DNA from: Rachycentron canadum
Lineage: Eukaryota; Chordata; Actinopteri; Carangiformes; Rachycentridae
Direction of reading: 5' to 3'
Assembly (NCBI GenBank): GCA_038496675.1
Contig: CM076654.1
Coordinates: forward strand, 8,087,677 to 8,151,676
Length of the DNA stretch: 64,000 nucleotides
This document shows positions 11,520-23,600 of this stretch, in pieces. Each line of letters opens with the position of its first letter. Position 1 is the stretch's first letter. The notes beneath the pieces were generated by a model. That model saw only the letters and a program-made list of their open reading frames with translations, made no database searches and had not been told where the DNA came from. The position numbers were made by a program, and so were the translations under genes.

Positions 11520-11650
11520 CCAATGAGGACGGAGGCAAATAGGGCCAGCGACGTCACTCAATGGGCACTCGCCATGGTAACCAGCCAGAACCTGGAGTTG
11601 CCTGGCAACGGGAGCCTATAATGTGGTGGTATGGATGAGCCTAATAAAAG
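11520..11650 (+). promoter_or_regulatory. RFX X-box / CRE / CCAAT cluster, promoter-like
   Basis: Within about 90 bases lie CCAAT (11520-11524), a CRE-like CGACGTCA (11549-11556), an X-box-like CTCGCCATGGTAAC (11568-11581, one mismatch to GTNRCC-N(0-3)-RGYAAC) and a perfect X-box GTTGCCTGGCAAC (11597-11609). A TATA-like TAATAAAAGG follows at about 11643. RFX, CREB/ATF and NF-Y bind such sites cooperatively in known promoters. The gene served is unknown: the nearest plus-strand frame begins downstream, and the assembly gap hides the upstream side. Confidence 0.5.
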
Positions 11651-12936
11651 GGCTGGCGAGCAGACATTCCTGCAAGCACGGACACACACATACACACAGC
11701 CTATGCACAGCAGTCTGGAAGATGAAGGAGGGATTTACTCAAAGCCTGTAATGGTCAGTGCAAAAAAAGCTGCGACAGCAGAAATGTGTTTGTGTCATTG
11801 TGTTTCAATTCAGGAGCAAATGTTAAATGTTGTGATAAATGTTGAACACCGCTAACGAAAACAAAAACTCTGGCCAAAGGGAGTATGAAACATGAATATA
11901 AACAAATGAGCTCCTGATATCACAAAAATGTCTTATAGAGACAGATGACATAACACAACAGAGTCCCACCCTGACCTCTAAACTTGACCTTTCAGAGCCT
12001 GGCGGGCTGACGCCTACATGGTTAAGGTCACGTCAGATCTCAGTCAGACTGCCTATGGATTTCAGATTTGCGCAGTCACCACTGAGAGCCGTGCATTTTT
12101 TGTGGAGGCTGGACTGGGCTAAGGGAGTTCGTTTCTCATGACATGAACTTTGAACTCTGAATATGGCCCCAGGTCACGGGAGTCGAAAGCCACTTCCCTC
12201 GACTGACCAGGCATGATCTCATCGCAACAGAAACCCCCGCATTTGATAGGGGTCACAACCCTGAACCTCCAAGCTCCTCACACCTGCAACTGACTTGTTA
12301 CACAATCAGCTAATAGATTTAAAGTTTTGATTTCATGTGGCATGGATACTGCAAAGCATCCAAAGACCAGTAGATAATTAGGGGTGGAAACATACTAAGT
12401 ACATTTATTCAGGAAGGACATTTCTAAAAGCCAAATAGCATGAAAATCAGACTTATAATTTAACTATAATATCATGATGATTAAATTAGAGGCTATTGTT
12501 TTCTGTTGGGTCTGAATATTTATTCTTCTATTCATTAAACAAAGGAGACTTAATTAGTGTTTTTATTAATTGACTCAGATGTGCAACAGAGTCAGCAGGT
12601 GCATACAGTCCACAGACTTCCCAGCTGGATAGAGCTTACTCACAGATAGTAAAGCCAAGAGTCAGCAGGTGGTTAAAAGTGGTGGACAAATGTGGCTTTG
12701 TATACAGAGTATACAAAGACCCCATGGGCCATTTGTCTGAGAAACAATGTGTGAGCTAGATTAGTTAGAGATGGAGATCAGGAGAAAAAAAAAAACACGC
12801 TCCTTTCTCCTGTATTGCAAAGTTTACTGCTTGGTGACTCAAGTTTTTGTCATAGCCCAGTAACACGACCAGGCTTCCTGTGCAATGGACAGCAGAGCAG
12901 GAAACAGGAAGGGACATAGAGGGTGTGGAGGAGGAG
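11651..12936. other. Spacer, no confirmed gene
   Basis: A plus-strand frame of 74 codons runs from 11631 to 11855. It has an internal ATG at 11703 (MHSSLEDEGGIYSKP) but no recognised family and no clear splice partners. The stretch at 11995-12290 is GC-richer and open in two plus frames, again without a recognised match. A conserved non-coding element or an unannotated transcript is possible. Confidence 0.4.
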
Positions 12937-12960
12937 GAGTGTGTGTGTGTGTGTGTGTGT
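12937..12960 (+). repeat. (GT)n microsatellite
   Basis: A clean GT dinucleotide run of about 24 bases directly after a GAGGAG purine stretch. Confidence 0.9.
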
Positions 12961-13639
12961 CAGGAGAAATCAGGGAGCTTGGTGGTTTGGTTAAAGAACC
13001 ATAAAGTCTACACACCCACTGATACAAGGGAGTTCATCTTTCTGAGTACAACACCCAAGTAACTCCTGACTGTCATTTGTTTAGTCACATTTATCATTAT
13101 GATTCACATCTTTCAACACTCAAAAAACAAAGTACATATGCATCATCATAGTTCATGTATGGGTCCAGAAAAAAAAGCAGTGTTTCTCAGTTCATGACAG
13201 GTTAATATTTTGGACATACATTCAGAAATTAAGATTTTGAAAATCAATGTCATGCAACGTATATTTTGTATATGTTATAATTATGGGGGGAAATAACAAG
13301 ATCCTGCACACTGTCAACAGTATACCAGGACAAATCACTAAGATTTTCTGGTTGGAAAATGTCTATAAAATGTTGCACAACACATTCTGAATGTGTCCAA
13401 TTCATGAAAGTTGCAGCCTTGAAAAACACTTTGTCAAGTGTTTGGATTGAATGTTTCACTCAATAAACCTCAACAGAGAGCTGGAACAAGGTGTTACACG
13501 TGTGTTATTTCAGTCAGTGAAAGAAGATTATTTTGACTTACAGCAGCTAGAATTAATATTTTTATTACACTATATCACTGACAGTGAAAATTATGTAATA
13601 GATTCAGTCATATTCCTACAGAGAATTATCACCTGAATT

Positions 13640-13870
13640 TGCAGCTCCCGTTGGATTCTCATTGGTTTATAGCTAGTAGTTTTAGCTCATAATTTTTTTG
13701 GTTCACCCTCACCTTATAGCATCGTCGGCCTCAGTGGGTAGTTGTTTTGCACAGGAGTTACAGGAGACACAGTTAGCAGCAACAAGTGGAACAATTATCA
13801 GCCAAGGAGCCCGATTTCTCTCTCAGGAGTTGGTGGAGAACAAAATAAAAAAGAAAGAAGTGTGAATATT
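13640..13870. repeat. Probable interspersed repeat fragment
   Basis: The stretch containing GCCTCAGTGGGTAGTTGTTT, GGAGTTACAGGAGACAC and CAGGAGTTGGTGGAGA resembles a moderately repeated element that recurs in percomorph genomes. The class is not determined and the ends are unclear. The call rests on remembered similarity, so a repeat-library search is needed. Confidence 0.35.
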
Positions 13871-16800
13871 CAACATAAATTTGCTTTGGGCATATAAACA
13901 GAACTCCAAATAAAAAATAATATTCCTCTATAACTGCAAATGAACACGTTCACCATATCAATTTAAAAGGTTGTGTCTACATCTTGTTTTGGCTGCTCCA
14001 AAGTTTTAATGCTGCCTTAGGGTTGTAAACTGAAGAGTGTGGGGTTAGAGGGAATATTGCTTTTTAATGCAAGATCACTAATACTGTTAGAAATGGAGGT
14101 GAAAGCCTGAAGCAAGAACAGGGAGTTGTAACCTTAACATAACATAAAATATTTATAAAAAGTGCTGCCAAAAATTCAATCACACTTTCCCAAAACTACA
14201 CAATATTTAAGTATTGATGTGTAGTTTGAGATAAGCCAGAAATTGTTTTACAGCAAAGGCGAAGTGTTTTATTAACAGAGTGCAGAGTGATGGCTTTATC
14301 TCAAAATAATATGAGAGGAGAAGCTGAAACCGGGAGTCTCAACTCCTGTCAAGTCCGACTTGGATCATGCATCTATACAGTATATCATCATAAGGAGGTG
14401 ATTTTAAATACTAGGGTATGTGAAGACATGTATTGAGTTGCAGACACACACCCACACACACACACACACAAACACACACACAGGTAAGGCAGATCAGACA
14501 AAGTAGTGAATGACAGCCCTCTGCTGAGATGAAAGGGAGGCCTGGCAGCATGAGGAATGTCTGAGTGGGTTTAGGAGACATTTCTGATTTGGCATGGTTA
14601 GCAAAATGTATGTGATGTCAGCCTCTGTCTTCAACTCAGAGGAAGGGAAAAAAAACACCAGCATTTATTTAGTCATCATGTTTACAGTCACTTGTATGTT
14701 TACAGGACTGTGGACTGTGTTATAGGTGGTGATGCCTTCACCATTGACCTCTAGTGGTAATCTGGACTCTCGTACTAATATAGGATATGACAATCAGTGG
14801 CAGAGTAAACAAACAGCCTGTCTGCAACAAACACATGTATGAAGTCTATTGTTTCAGTACTAATTGCATCTTGCAGGAAATCTCTTCTCGTTATTCTCAG
14901 CAAATAGATCAACACTTGATACAATAGATATGTGTGTGAAACAGACTGCTCTAAAACAAAAAAACAATGTTTAAATAGTATCTTCTGTCTCTCCTTGAGC
15001 TCCCTGTGGCTGTGCATGGGACTACAGTGTATTTTAAAGAATGAAGGTTGTAGTGCATGTCGTCCATTAAATGCAGTCTTGCATGACTGAGCCACCTACC
15101 ACAGAGGATGAAAGACAAGACATCCTCAGTATTGTGCTTGAGCCTGGCCTCCTACATTGTGTGTAGACTCAAATATAATGTGGAAGACATCAAAAGAAAC
15201 AAGGAAGTGGGAAGCATATTTACACATAAACATACTTCATCTTAGATGTCTTAAGCGCCTGCTGGGTCATGGGACTGGATTGACTCGTGTTAGCTCGATA
15301 AAGTGTTATTTATCAAGTGGAAGGAGACAGGCCTTCAGCTTAACACTGAGACTTGCGGTATGATTGTAAATAATAATGGATATTAACTAAATGAACTGCA
15401 GTCAGACAACCCACGTGATCAATTCTTCTTAATCACTCAAAGCTGGGACACTTTTCCAGGGGATGTTGACCCAGCAGAAGTGCTGTTTTCCTTAAAGAAG
15501 TAGTCTGACATTTTGGGAAATGCTCTAATTTCCTTTCTTGACCAAATAATTAGGATAATTTAGGAACTCGTACAAAGATCTGTACATTTTCTTCACAATC
15601 AATAGCTTGTCCCTTAATATTTACATTTTAAAGTCAGATAGCAAACACAACAACGTACAGAGCAATAGAAACTAATTATTGAATGAATTAAATATTAATA
15701 TTATCTGATATCAAATATTAGTATTAAAAATATTATTAGACATTGAAATACGTCATACAACTTTTTCCATCAGTATAACATTCAAAACATCAATCAGTCT
15801 CGAATTCATGCAAATTTTTTTCCAGGCAGTACTAATCTCTTTTGCTTGAGAGCACTTTAAAACAATGGAAGAAAGAGAGGGTATAACACCCCAACTGTGA
15901 GGGGGCTCGAGGGGTTAAAGGTCACAGGGGCTAGAGATCATTAAGGGCATCTGTGAGCTGACAGGCTGACATGAAGCAAAACAAAAAAATTTAAGGAGAG
16001 GGTTTCTCTTCTGTTTTTTGGGGCAATAGTTGTGGTTTTTATAGAATTTTAAGTTTGTATGGGATGTTTGTGCAGTTGATTGTGTACAGGGCTTGTATTG
16101 TGTGTGTATGTCTGTTTTGGTGCGTGTGATCATCCTTTCACAGCATGACGGGAAGACAGGCGGCAGGCAGAGGCAGTCAGCTGTGGTTCTTTGTCTCTGG
16201 TTGTCCAATATAACTAATCCTGCCTGGATTCTGAGACAGAGACAGACAGAAGACACGGATGAAAACAACTGAAACTGTTGAAGGAGGCAAAAATGTGGAG
16301 ATGTGGAGCGATACGTCCGAACATCACAACAATGATAAAGTGGAGTGTCCACACCTAAATGTATGAAATTCATGGGGAAATTCAGGAAAAAAAAAATTGT
16401 CACTGTGTCCAGTACCAACAACATATAAGTACATGGTTAAGAAACAACCAGCGACTACATGGAGAAATCTTTGGTGGCACTAAATGAAAAAGCAAGTTCT
16501 TTAAGATTAAGATCTTTTAGTTTATTAAGATTCATCCTTCCAGCTCCAATAAATAAATCATTCAGACCATCTTGGCTGGGGAACAGGGGAGATACAAAAC
16601 TCCAGGATTTATGAGATTCTTGAGATGAGATTGTTGGTTTATACGTATGTCAGCCAATAAGATATTTGAGTGAAGAGGGTCCAAACATATATTTATAGCC
16701 CATTACATACATGTAATGCGAACATTTTATGCCCTTTAGATGATTTATCCATCATGCTGTGCAATCAGGGAGGTGATCAGTCCTAAATACATCTTACAGC

Positions 16801-18794
16801 CTAACAACACAAAAACATACAGCCAGAGTCATGAAGCACCATCTTCAGCAACAAGTAGGACAATGAGTCCTGCAGCAGATGGTTTGACCCCCCTGAAGAC
16901 ACTGCAACACAACATCATGGAGTCAGGACTAAATAAAGAGAGAGAAGACAATAAAGCAAGTTCTCCAAGATGCTTTGGATGAGCTACCTGCCAAGTACAG
17001 TGGAAACTGTGTGCAAACCTAACAACGCTTTTTTTGTTTTGTTTCACTGAAATTTGGATGAATTTATTTGGAAAAAAGTAAACTATTCATGGCATTTCAT
17101 GTTTTAAAGTATTTATGTTTTTCAGGTTTATTAAAGAATGTAAAAAGGATTTTTTTTCATGTAGTTAAAATATTGCATCGGTGCCCCCATCACCACATCC
17201 CATACTAACTCCACCAACATCTCTAACTCTGCTTAGCATCTCGCTGCTGTTGAAGCAACATTGTTTGAGTGCGAGGCCCTTAAAAAAAAAAAAAAAGCAG
17301 CTCTGCACATCGACTGTATGATCCTGCATTTGAGAGTATGTTCCCCTCAGTGTGTGTGTGTGTTGGATCTGTTGCATGGCACATTCCTCAGATGCAGAGC
17401 ACTGGAAAGGGCAGTGGCCCCACTTCACCAGAGGTGCAAGAGGGGGGATGGAGAGCAGAGTGATTGATGGCTGAGGGGAGACGACCAAATTATGGACCGA
17501 GCAGGTGGACGTACGACTGGAACAGCGACGGACTGAGTGATGCCAACACTGTCTCTGCTCATTGACAGGTACGTGTCAGATGACTGGAAATAACAGCTGT
17601 TCTTTGCTCCGCATCCTGTGCTGAACAACAACCAACAGAGAGAAAAGCAGTTTAAATGCTTCTTTTTGTAAAACATAAACACATAGGAAACCCAAAAAAA
17701 AAAAAAAAAAAAGGTTCAAAATTCTTGAAACAGCAGCTGAGAAAACAAACTCACCACCATGTCTATTTATTAGCCGTTGCACGCTTTCAATCACATCACA
17801 GTTGTCATCAGCATCAGGCTGATGTTCAAATTTCCATTTTTTAGTGAAAGAGTAATCTTTCACAAATGAAAAGTTTCATTCAAATGCAATAAATCTGAGT
17901 AACCTTGAAATATATGTTACTATATCAGCTTGTTGCCAGCATTTGTGCTACATTTAGCATATTTAGCATTTAGCACAAGTTAACATTTGTTTTTTTTTTT
18001 TAAAGATGTAACAGCAACTAAACACATCTGGCATCTGTGGCCACAGAGGCCAGTTCAAATTCAGTTAACGTTGTCTCACGTCTTGGACTTCTCGTACATT
18101 TTGGCTTTAAAGATTAAAAAAACTCCTGAACAGCTGCTAAATTGACTGTAAGGGCAGCTGCAGCTTTTTTCTTCACTTACATTTTTATCTTTGTAAGATC
18201 TGAACTATTAACCAAAGACAACTGACAGACAACACAAGTCTCTGGGAATTAGTTATTCCTATATATGAGAGTTATTTGAACACCGTCTTCTGATGTTGAT
18301 GTTTTGAGCGCATTTTTCTTCCACTTTACCTTCAGGTAGTCTCAAGATTTGTATTAATATCTCTTTCACAATTTCCAGCCACTGCTCCTTTGTTGGAAGT
18401 TATTTTAGTCTATTTTTCCCCCAGTTTCTTGTAGTAGCTTGTTATTTTTACACTAACTTTAGTTTAAACTGAGCACAGAGCAGCAAACGCTTCATAAGGA
18501 CTTTTGTTGTAGCACTTTCCAGATCCCAACACACAGTTGTTATGATCCACACTCCAACACTTCTGACGTCAATGTAACTACAGACTTTTCACCTTCAAAG
18601 TAATAAAAAAAAAGTGAATGAGGATTTTCCGTGTCTATGAACTGCTGGGAAACTCAGCTTTTAAAAACAACATAAAGGCCTCACAACATGCATTTCAACA
18701 GCTGCAGTTACATGACAATCAGACAGCTCCATCTGCTGATGAAGACCATGTGATATAATCAGAAGCTCCAGAACAAGACAAAAGTAAATAGAAC
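13871..18794. other. Intergenic, no supported gene
   Basis: About 4.9 kb of AT-rich spacer between claudin-5 and cdc45. It contains a (CA)n microsatellite at 14447-14481, A/T runs and scattered short frames with no family resemblance. The 169-codon minus-strand frame at 15915-16424 is low-complexity and unsupported. A short ATG-to-donor stretch near 17540-17568 (CAG|GTACGT) is exon-like but isolated. Confidence 0.6.
14447..14481 (+). repeat. (CA)n microsatellite
   Basis: An interrupted CA run of about 35 bases, broken once by CCA and once by CAAA. Confidence 0.9.
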
Positions 18795-19265
18795 ATGCAG
18801 TTATCTGCAATTCATGACAATTATGTTTCTAAAAATAAACTGACTCTCCACCCTCTTAATGACATAAATGTGTCCTCAATTGCTTTCTGCAACTATTTCT
18901 GCTGGATAACTCAACACATTTCAGATCTTCTTGTACACTTCAAAGAATCCAGATCCTGCAGATCATGTGGGACATGTTTGCTCAGGTTCAGGATTAGAAG
19001 CAAGCGAGGTGAAGCAGCTTTCTGTTACTGTGGGACAAGCTTCCTGAATACCTGGGGTCTGCTAAAACTATCAGCTCATTTAAATCAGATCTTAAAGCAT
19101 TGTTTGCTGCAACTTAACAATAAATAGAATTGAGCCTTTAATCCTTATGTTGTTTTTATGTACTTTTGATGGCTTGTTTTATTTTCATTTACTCTATTTT
19201 TCTGTAAAGCTCTTTGAATTGTCTTATGTCTGAATGGTGCCACACAAATGAACTCCCCCTGCCTG
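18795..19265 (+). mobile_element. Decayed L2-clade LINE fragment, 3' end
   Basis: A degraded reverse-transcriptase C-terminal stretch reads ISDLLVHFKES then KRGEAAFCYCGTSFLNTW. This corresponds to the family's typical (Y)ISDLL...RGEAAFSYYGP.LWNSLP pattern. It is followed by a tail, AAAGCTCTTTGAATTGTCTT ... CACACAAATGAACT, that matches the characteristic L2-type 3' end of fish (AAAGCACTTTGAATTGCCTT ... ATACAAATAAACTT). Only the last part of the element is present, as usual for 5'-truncated LINEs. Substitutions have removed most catalytic context, so it is an inactive relic. Confidence 0.72.
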
Positions 19266-19992
19266 TGGATGGAAAGTGGCCCTGGGGAAGCAGCACACAT
19301 ACTGTACACATTCACACACAATTAAGTGATGATGACGCACACATCCTCTCTGGTGACAATAAAAACATTTGCATTAACATCCTCTGCTGCTGCACGATGC
19401 AGATCACGGCACGTTTCAGTCCCACTGCTGCCACTCAGTCCGGACTTTCCCGTGAAACCACCCAAACACCCTTCACACTGAAGGTCATGATCCCATCCTG
19501 ATCCAAGACTGATAAGGATTTAAATTACCCCTCAGAGACAAACTCAGGCACCACCTCTCCAGTCTCACTCTGGCAGCAAACCAGCACCAGGAGGCCTGGC
19601 CTACATTCTCCAATGTGGGCCAAGATTGCTGCCCTCACCTTTGTCCCACATGAACAAGCTGAGCCAATGATGAAGTTCAATAAACCAAAAGTCTATTAAA
19701 CTAAAAGTCTCACAAATGCAGTACAGTAAGAATTGTTTTATTTTCCACAAGTTGTGCATCAGCAAAACAAGAGTGGATCAAAATGAAAACACTGTAATCC
19801 GTGTGAATCACTTTCTCTGCCCCTGTTGGTCAACTGCCAAGAGCAAACACTCTGCCAGGTCTTTGTTTTATGACACAAGAGAAAGTCTCAACTTCCTTTC
19901 TACCAATGGATAGATGCTGGTGCTGTAGGTCTCTCTAGCCTTTCTGCTCCACATTGAATATCAATGCTGGTCCTCAGCATGGGTCACTGAAC

Positions 19993-20042
<50 letters not shown>

Positions 20043-20680
20043 ATTAAAATCTAGTTTTTCGTAGTGGAATTGTGAAATATTTAAATTTGAAAATCAAATG
20101 AAGCAGAGAGGGGCATCATTTTTTGGTTGAATCTGTTATGTCACCTGTCATGGGGGCTGCAAACAGGTGGTTTAACCCGAGGTACACTGGGTCATATTTT
20201 ACAATTGATCAAACTTTAATAGAGAAAAACATTCCTCATGTCCCGTCTGTCTTGCCGTGAGATGATAATACTTAAAATACTTTTCTTCCAGGTCTGGGAG
20301 CAGGAAAAATGAGGCAGCTAATTAAATCAAACTGAAAACTGAAGATGAATTATTAACATTATTCCTCACACCAAATAATAAGAAAATCTTAAAACAATGA
20401 AGATGGAGTTTAGCCTTTTAATATGATTCATTAAACATGTTTAAAATGTAATGTGGTGTGAACTACTCACAAACAGACAGGGATAAAAGCAAAGATAAGA
20501 CTTCCACACATTTACAAAAGACTGTACAATATACACAAAGTGATTAAAACCTTTAAAAACAAAACAACATGGATAAACTTCTTGTGTGACAAGATTGATT
20601 GGCAGCAACTGTTCAAAGACTGAAACCAAGGACTTGGACTCAAAACTCCAACTCACATTCCCTTTGAGTGCAGAGGTTTC
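19266..20680. other. Spacer and probable cdc45 3' untranslated region
   Basis: The part nearest 20680 should be the cdc45 3' untranslated region. An ATTAAA-type signal on the minus strand (TTTAAT near 20418) is a plausible end. Further left is repeat-bearing spacer with the (ATCA)n tract. No coding signal is seen. Confidence 0.45.
19993..20039 (+). repeat. (ATCA)n tetranucleotide microsatellite
   Basis: About 46 bases of uninterrupted ATCA repeat, the cleanest tetranucleotide tract in the window. Confidence 0.95.
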
Positions 20681-23600
20681 TCATGACAGGAGGCTGATGA
20701 GGGCATCCAGAAACTTACTTCTGTCCTCAGTCTTCAGTTCAATTACTGAAGAAGGAAAAACAGGCAAGAAGTGAATGTGTGAAGAAAATATAAGCACATG
20801 CATCTTCCAATGATCTGTTTTGATTTTGGACATTTTCTGGCAGCAACGCGATAAAAAAGTCAAATCTCTTATATCATATTACCCAGAGAACTTAAGGTAA
20901 AGTAGCTTGGAATAAATGTTTGAGTTGGGAACATGCTCAAATACACAGGCACAAGGCTGCCACCTAGAGTCTGCAGAAGAGACTGACATTTCTGTAAGAG
21001 CACACTCTCCTGAAGTGTCTGCCAGATTAAATTTACCATCTTTTAAAGATTAATTTCATAGGTTTTTGTCCCTTTTTGCTAAAGGTGACACTGATATGAT
21101 CGTCCTCACTACTGTCGCTAGAGCAGCAATGACTTAATTAATTGACAACTATTATAATGATCAAATAAAAAAACAATACACGTGTATACATGATTGTAAA
21201 CTGAATACCTTTGAGAAATCTGAAGACAACTTGGACTGTTTTTAATGACATTGTCGGATGGATCAAAAATAAAAATAAGGACAGTAAATGATGCCGTTAC
21301 TTACTTGACGTGTCAAAGTGGTCGTGAAGAGTTCGGGAGCTGGTGCTCTCTGCAGCTTTCTCAAATGCTCGACCAAAGAAACTTATGGAGTACACAGAGG
21401 AGAGCAGTTGAGGAAATGAAGGAATAATTGCTCTTTACATTACAAAACAAAAAGGAAAGCTAAGGTGAAAATGTTTGAATAATTAGATCTGTTGTTAATA
21501 TTGTTCAAGTTAAATAGGTTACAACTTTTCTTTTTTCTTTAAGTTATTTAAAGTCATTGTCTTTGGGTTTAAAAAAAAAAATAAAATAATAATAATAATA
21601 ATCAGCTTGTGTTTACTACATACATCAGGTGCTGCACTTCATTTGTGAAGTGTAAGAAGTGTTATACAGCTGAGCTCATCACTTTTTACTAAGGTCTTAC
21701 TTCTTCTTGTCAGATGTCTCCGACTCCGGTGGGATTCCCACAACAAGGACAGTTCCCTTCTCCACATCCTTGGGAGCGGCCATGACGAGGGGAAGCAGTT
21801 TGCAACGCTTATTCCTTGTCTAAGCAGCAGGGAGAAAGGGGATTTAAAGAGTGGAAGACAGCAATAAGTGTTTCTACTTCACTCGCGTCCTCAATCAGCT
21901 TTGAGAGCAGTCAGACACTCACCGAGTGGACGAAAGCCTTCAGGAGGTATTTGCAGAGCAGAGTCAAGGCCATGGGTTTAGAAAAGAGCTTCACATCAGG
22001 TGTTCCCTACAATACAAAGAGTAGGAGAAGGAGATGATTAATTTGAGTGAGATATACTGAAAACCAACAGCCAGAAACATGTGTCAGTCAAATAGACACT
22101 CGTACCTCCATGAGGTAGCAGTAGAGGAAGGGTCCCTGTGACAGAATGAGGTTGGTACAGATGCAGCTGGCTACAGTCTGTTGGACAGCAATCAGCTTCT
22201 TCTTAGCCAGGTCAATGCCAAAATGTAGACGGTCAAGGTTACTCCTACACAGAGAAAGAGAGCCAGTAAACTAGTAATACATTTTTATAGCTTTATCAGA
22301 CCAACTCAGCCCTGGTCATCAACATTTTTGTGGAAAGAAACAAACCACTGAAACCACCAGATCTCCTGTGCTGCTCTTGTGTTTTGAAAACATAGAAGAC
22401 AAGGTTTTCTTCTGATTAACACAATTATTTTCCTGTCCTGTTTTCACCTCTCACCTCACCTTTTGGTTTGTGTATGGACATGTGCTTTTTCCTAAACTGT
22501 AATGGGCCAGTATTTTCTGTTATTGCATCTTGTAACAGATGTCACACTTCTAATTATAATAACCTCATTTAATCCTAAATTTCTGACAGTCTGAATTATG
22601 CTGCATGTATTTATTTAGTCAACAAAGTTACAAAGCATTGTTGTGGATTGACAGCCACAGGTTTTACAATCCCTCCCACAAGACTCTAAACTTATGTCTC
22701 CAGAGAGTGTGATGGGGTCTATAGTTTCTCATACACACCTGGAAAGGGAGTCAAGAGCCTTGATGAAGTTGTCACTGTCGCTCTCGTCTTTCTCAGTGCT
22801 CTCCAGCAGAGCAGCAGTGGCATGCACCAGGTCACTGGCCAGGAAACGGTTCTTAAAGCCAAAGTGAACACCAAAGGTCTGGATACGGATATCCTTCATA
22901 CTGATAGAGGGGAAATGGATTTGTGAGTAGCCTATAAAGTAAATTGACAGCATGTTTCTCTTCAAGTCTTCCCCTGGATTCATACCCATATTTATTAGAA
23001 GACTCTTCAATGACCTCCCTTAGATTCTCTTTGATTGACATGTCCATGGAATTGAATTTCTGGCGCACTTGTTTCAGGGGAAGTCTGTGACAAGAAATAT
23101 CGACAAATATAAGTAAAACAAGTGAACTTAGTTGACATCACAGACTGACCTCAAATTACACTCAATAAATCAGGAAAAAGTTTTCGTGTGAACAAAGCAC
23201 TTACCCCATGTCAGCTAGGAACTCCTGGAGTTTCTTTTGTCCATTTAATGTCCAAAGCTTGAAGTTGCAGGATGTGTAACATGAATTACAAATGCTCTCA
23301 TACAGAGACCAGTGCTGGTAGAGGGTTAGACGCAGGCTAAGGCAGGAGGTCAAGAAAAACAGGAAGAAAAAAACGGCTACAAAAGTTGAGTTGAGTTAAA
23401 GAGTGAAAACTGCGATGGCATGTCAAACCAATTAAGGATACTCATATTCAAAGGAGATCCTCATGCAGTCGATGGAGAGCGAGTTCTCCTCATCCTCATT
23501 TCGGTGGTTATGTCGGGACACATGTCGCTGCATTGTAGCAATGTCAGTTACATACTTCATGCTAAAAAAGAATGAGGCACACGAAATGAATTCAGTGCAG

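Noticed and set aside
11009..11557. Four long frames crossing the N-run
   Set aside because: They consist mostly of unknown residues; the frame is kept open only by the absence of sequence.
15915..16424. 169-codon minus-strand frame
   Set aside because: Composition and lack of any motif, splice site or neighbouring exon suggest a chance frame in spacer DNA.
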